Origin: Candidatus Epulonipiscium sp. | GTDB lineage: Bacteria; Bacillota_A; Clostridia; Lachnospirales; Cellulosilyticaceae | Assembly (NCBI GenBank): GCA_012841565.1 | Contig: DUUM01000285.1 | Location: 1 to 6,890, forward strand | Direction: 5' to 3' | DNA length: 6,890 bases | Part shown: positions 6,060-6,890 of the stretch, piece by piece | Layout of the letters: each line of letters begins with the position of its first letter | How positions within the stretch are numbered: the stretch's first letter is position 1 | Notes under the pieces: generated by a model | Told to the model about the DNA's origin: nothing | The model's database searches: none | The model's input: the letters and a program-made list of their open reading frames with translations, nothing else | Position numbers and translations under genes: made by a program

Positions 6060-6199
6060 ATAAGATGTTTAGCGAGGAATTAAAAGAAACATTTGAACGT
6101 TTTAATGGATTTGCCAGAACTGGAAAAGATCTTGATTTTCATCGTGGGGACTATGATTATGACATGGAATGGGGATCAATTAATCCGACAAAGCCAAAT
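6041..6199 (+). pseudogene. Flavoprotein fragment (3-ketosteroid dehydrogenase / fumarate-reductase-like)
   Basis: In a frame shifted relative to the Rieske piece, the sequence reads [20 protein letters not shown], then [20 protein letters not shown] and PTKPN. The ERFN-G-x-A-x-TGKD-x-DF-x-RG-x-x-x-YD pattern is typical of the C-terminal part of FAD_binding_2 flavoproteins such as 3-ketosteroid dehydrogenases and soluble fumarate-reductase-like enzymes. About 50 residues remain of a normal 500-plus, with no FAD-binding glycine loop. The left junction with the Rieske piece lies near 6040-6050 and the right junction with the stalk fragment near 6200. The frame is open but there is no promoter or ribosome binding site before the internal ATG at 6065. 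Confidence 0.6.
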
Positions 6200-6202
6200 A
6201 GT

Positions 6203-6316
6203 AAAGAAGTAATGAAAAATGGTCAAACAGAATTATTAGATGCAATTACCTATATTAAAAATAACCGAGTTATGGTTCCACTAAGATTTATAGCAGAAAC
6301 ATTTGGGTGTCAAGTG
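6203..6316 (+). pseudogene. Copper amine oxidase N-terminal ('stalk') domain fragment
   Basis: In the same frame as the flavoprotein piece, the sequence reads [20 protein letters not shown] then [13 protein letters not shown]. The NG-x-x-x-x-LD-x-x-x-YI-x-NNR-x-MVPLRF-(I/V)-AE-x-x-G core is characteristic of the Cu_amine_oxidN1 domain, found at the ends of many clostridial secreted or surface proteins. Only about 38 residues are present, and the usual W-D strand after GC-x-V is replaced by unrelated sequence. This is the tail-end remnant of a different gene from the flavoprotein before it. Confidence 0.65.
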
Positions 6317-6374
6317 TTTTATGTAACTTTATGCAAGAAAGTTGGAGGGAAACAAGAAATTTTAAAACAAAAAA

Positions 6375-6414
6375 GAGTACATACTTGGGGGTTACAGGCT
6401 TTCCGGGTGTACTC
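6375..6414. repeat. Inverted repeat upstream of the serine hydrolase
   Basis: GAGTACA (6375-6381) and TGTACTC (6408-6414) form a perfect 7-bp inverted repeat around 26 bases. There is no T run, so it is not a terminator. It lies 22 bp before the hydrolase start codon and could be an mRNA hairpin, part of an operator, or chance. Confidence 0.3.
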
Positions 6415-6436
6415 ATTTATAAAATGGAGGGACCTA

Positions 6437-6890
6437 ATGAAAAAGATCATCGTTACCATAGTAACATTACTTATACTATTGGCGGGATTTTCAACACCGG
6501 TTTACGGGTTATCGGACCCACAATCGGTGGCAATACAAAAACTGTTGGATGATGCCTGTCGTATATCAGGTGTACCAGGCATGTCAATTTCCATAATCTC
6601 TAAAGATGAAACCTTCTTCTTTTCCTCTGGCTACGCAGACCGTGAGAAAGGGTTGCCTGCAGGTGAAAACACTTTATACGAACTGGCTTCAGTTAGTAAG
6701 GCTTTTACTGGAGCAGGTATTTTACTCTTAGAGGAGCAGGGACTATTGTCCATGAAGGACCCAGTTCATAAATACTTACCTTGGCTTACTATGGAGTACA
6801 AAGGGATGCCCGTTGATATGCAGAGCCTTACACTTAATCAATTTTTGCATCATACCAGCGGCTTGACAAATGGAAAGCATATCCAAAGCA
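6437..6890 (+). CDS. Beta-lactamase-family serine hydrolase, exported (3' end outside window)
   Basis: The first 151 codons of a class C beta-lactamase/penicillin-binding-protein-like hydrolase (Pfam Beta-lactamase family: esterases, D-aminopeptidases, AmpC-like enzymes). ATG 6437 has GGAGGG (6426-6431) five bases upstream. A signal peptide is clear: MKK, a hydrophobic core through residue 17, and likely cleavage after VYG (residue 24), so the protein acts outside the membrane. The mature part has [11 protein letters not shown] and [10 protein letters not shown], then the nucleophile motif SVSK (85-88; Ser85, Lys88) in [20 protein letters not shown] (138-146) follows. The Y-x-N and final motifs lie beyond the window, so substrate and intactness cannot be judged. 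Its frame is open upstream through the stalk and flavoprotein fragments as far as 6041, but the signal peptide and ribosome binding site show that the gene starts here. Confidence 0.9.
   Translation, partial: MKKIIVTIVTLLILLAGFSTPVYGLSDPQSVAIQKLLDDACRISGVPGMSISIISKDETFFFSSGYADREKGLPAGENTLYELASVSKAFTGAGILLLEEQGLLSMKDPVHKYLPWLTMEYKGMPVDMQSLTLNQFLHHTSGLTNGKHIQS

Noticed and set aside
6307..6552. Plus-strand 81-codon open frame overlapping the hydrolase start
   Set aside because: It is out of frame with the hydrolase signal peptide and with the stalk fragment, has no motif, and is a shadow of both.

Overview
The window looks like AT-rich DNA from a low-GC Gram-positive anaerobe, most likely a member of the Clostridia. 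The signs are strong AGGAGG-type ribosome binding sites, A/T-ending codons, short U-tailed terminators, an enoate-reductase-type flavoenzyme, and fragments of FIVAR, Big_4 and copper-amine-oxidase-N ('stalk') domains typical of clostridial surface proteins. I cannot name the species. No rRNA, tRNA, CRISPR array or transposase is visible.

Layout. Positions 2-148 hold the C-terminal tail of an unrecognised protein, followed by a terminator at 258-292. About 400 bp then carry no intact gene. At 731-1199 is a GNAT acetyltransferase pseudogene (internal deletion, frame change, in-frame stop), preceded by a possible 13-codon leader and followed by a weak terminator. An intact SAP-domain/DUF6434-type protein follows at 1327-1899. 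On the minus strand, 1927 to about 2685 is only the C-terminal half of a MATE transporter. It abuts, at a junction near 2680-2690, a plus-strand fragment of a surface protein (end of a FIVAR domain plus part of a Big_4 domain, to 2964). A strong hairpin terminator lies at 3014-3052.

The functional core is a divergent pair. On the minus strand, 3088-5028 encodes a 646-residue Old Yellow Enzyme/enoate-reductase-type protein (FMN barrel, Fe-S cysteines, FAD/NAD domain). On the plus strand, 5219-5794 encodes a TetR-family regulator. The 190-bp gap holds a near-consensus promoter for the reductase, with two TGTACA-centred palindromes on its -10/start region and early leader. This is a good candidate for a TetR-controlled, ligand-inducible reductase.

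Downstream of the regulator the DNA is a mosaic of gene pieces: a Rieske fragment lacking its first cluster-binding motif (5808 to about 6050), the C-terminal part of a 3-ketosteroid-dehydrogenase/fumarate-reductase-like flavoprotein (about 6041-6199), and a stalk-domain fragment (about 6203-6316). Then a beta-lactamase-family serine hydrolase with a signal peptide begins at 6437 and runs off the window. The reading frame of the flavoprotein piece stays open through the stalk piece into the hydrolase. The recurring theme is gene truncation and blunt joining of unrelated fragments, with one intact regulated redox unit preserved among them.
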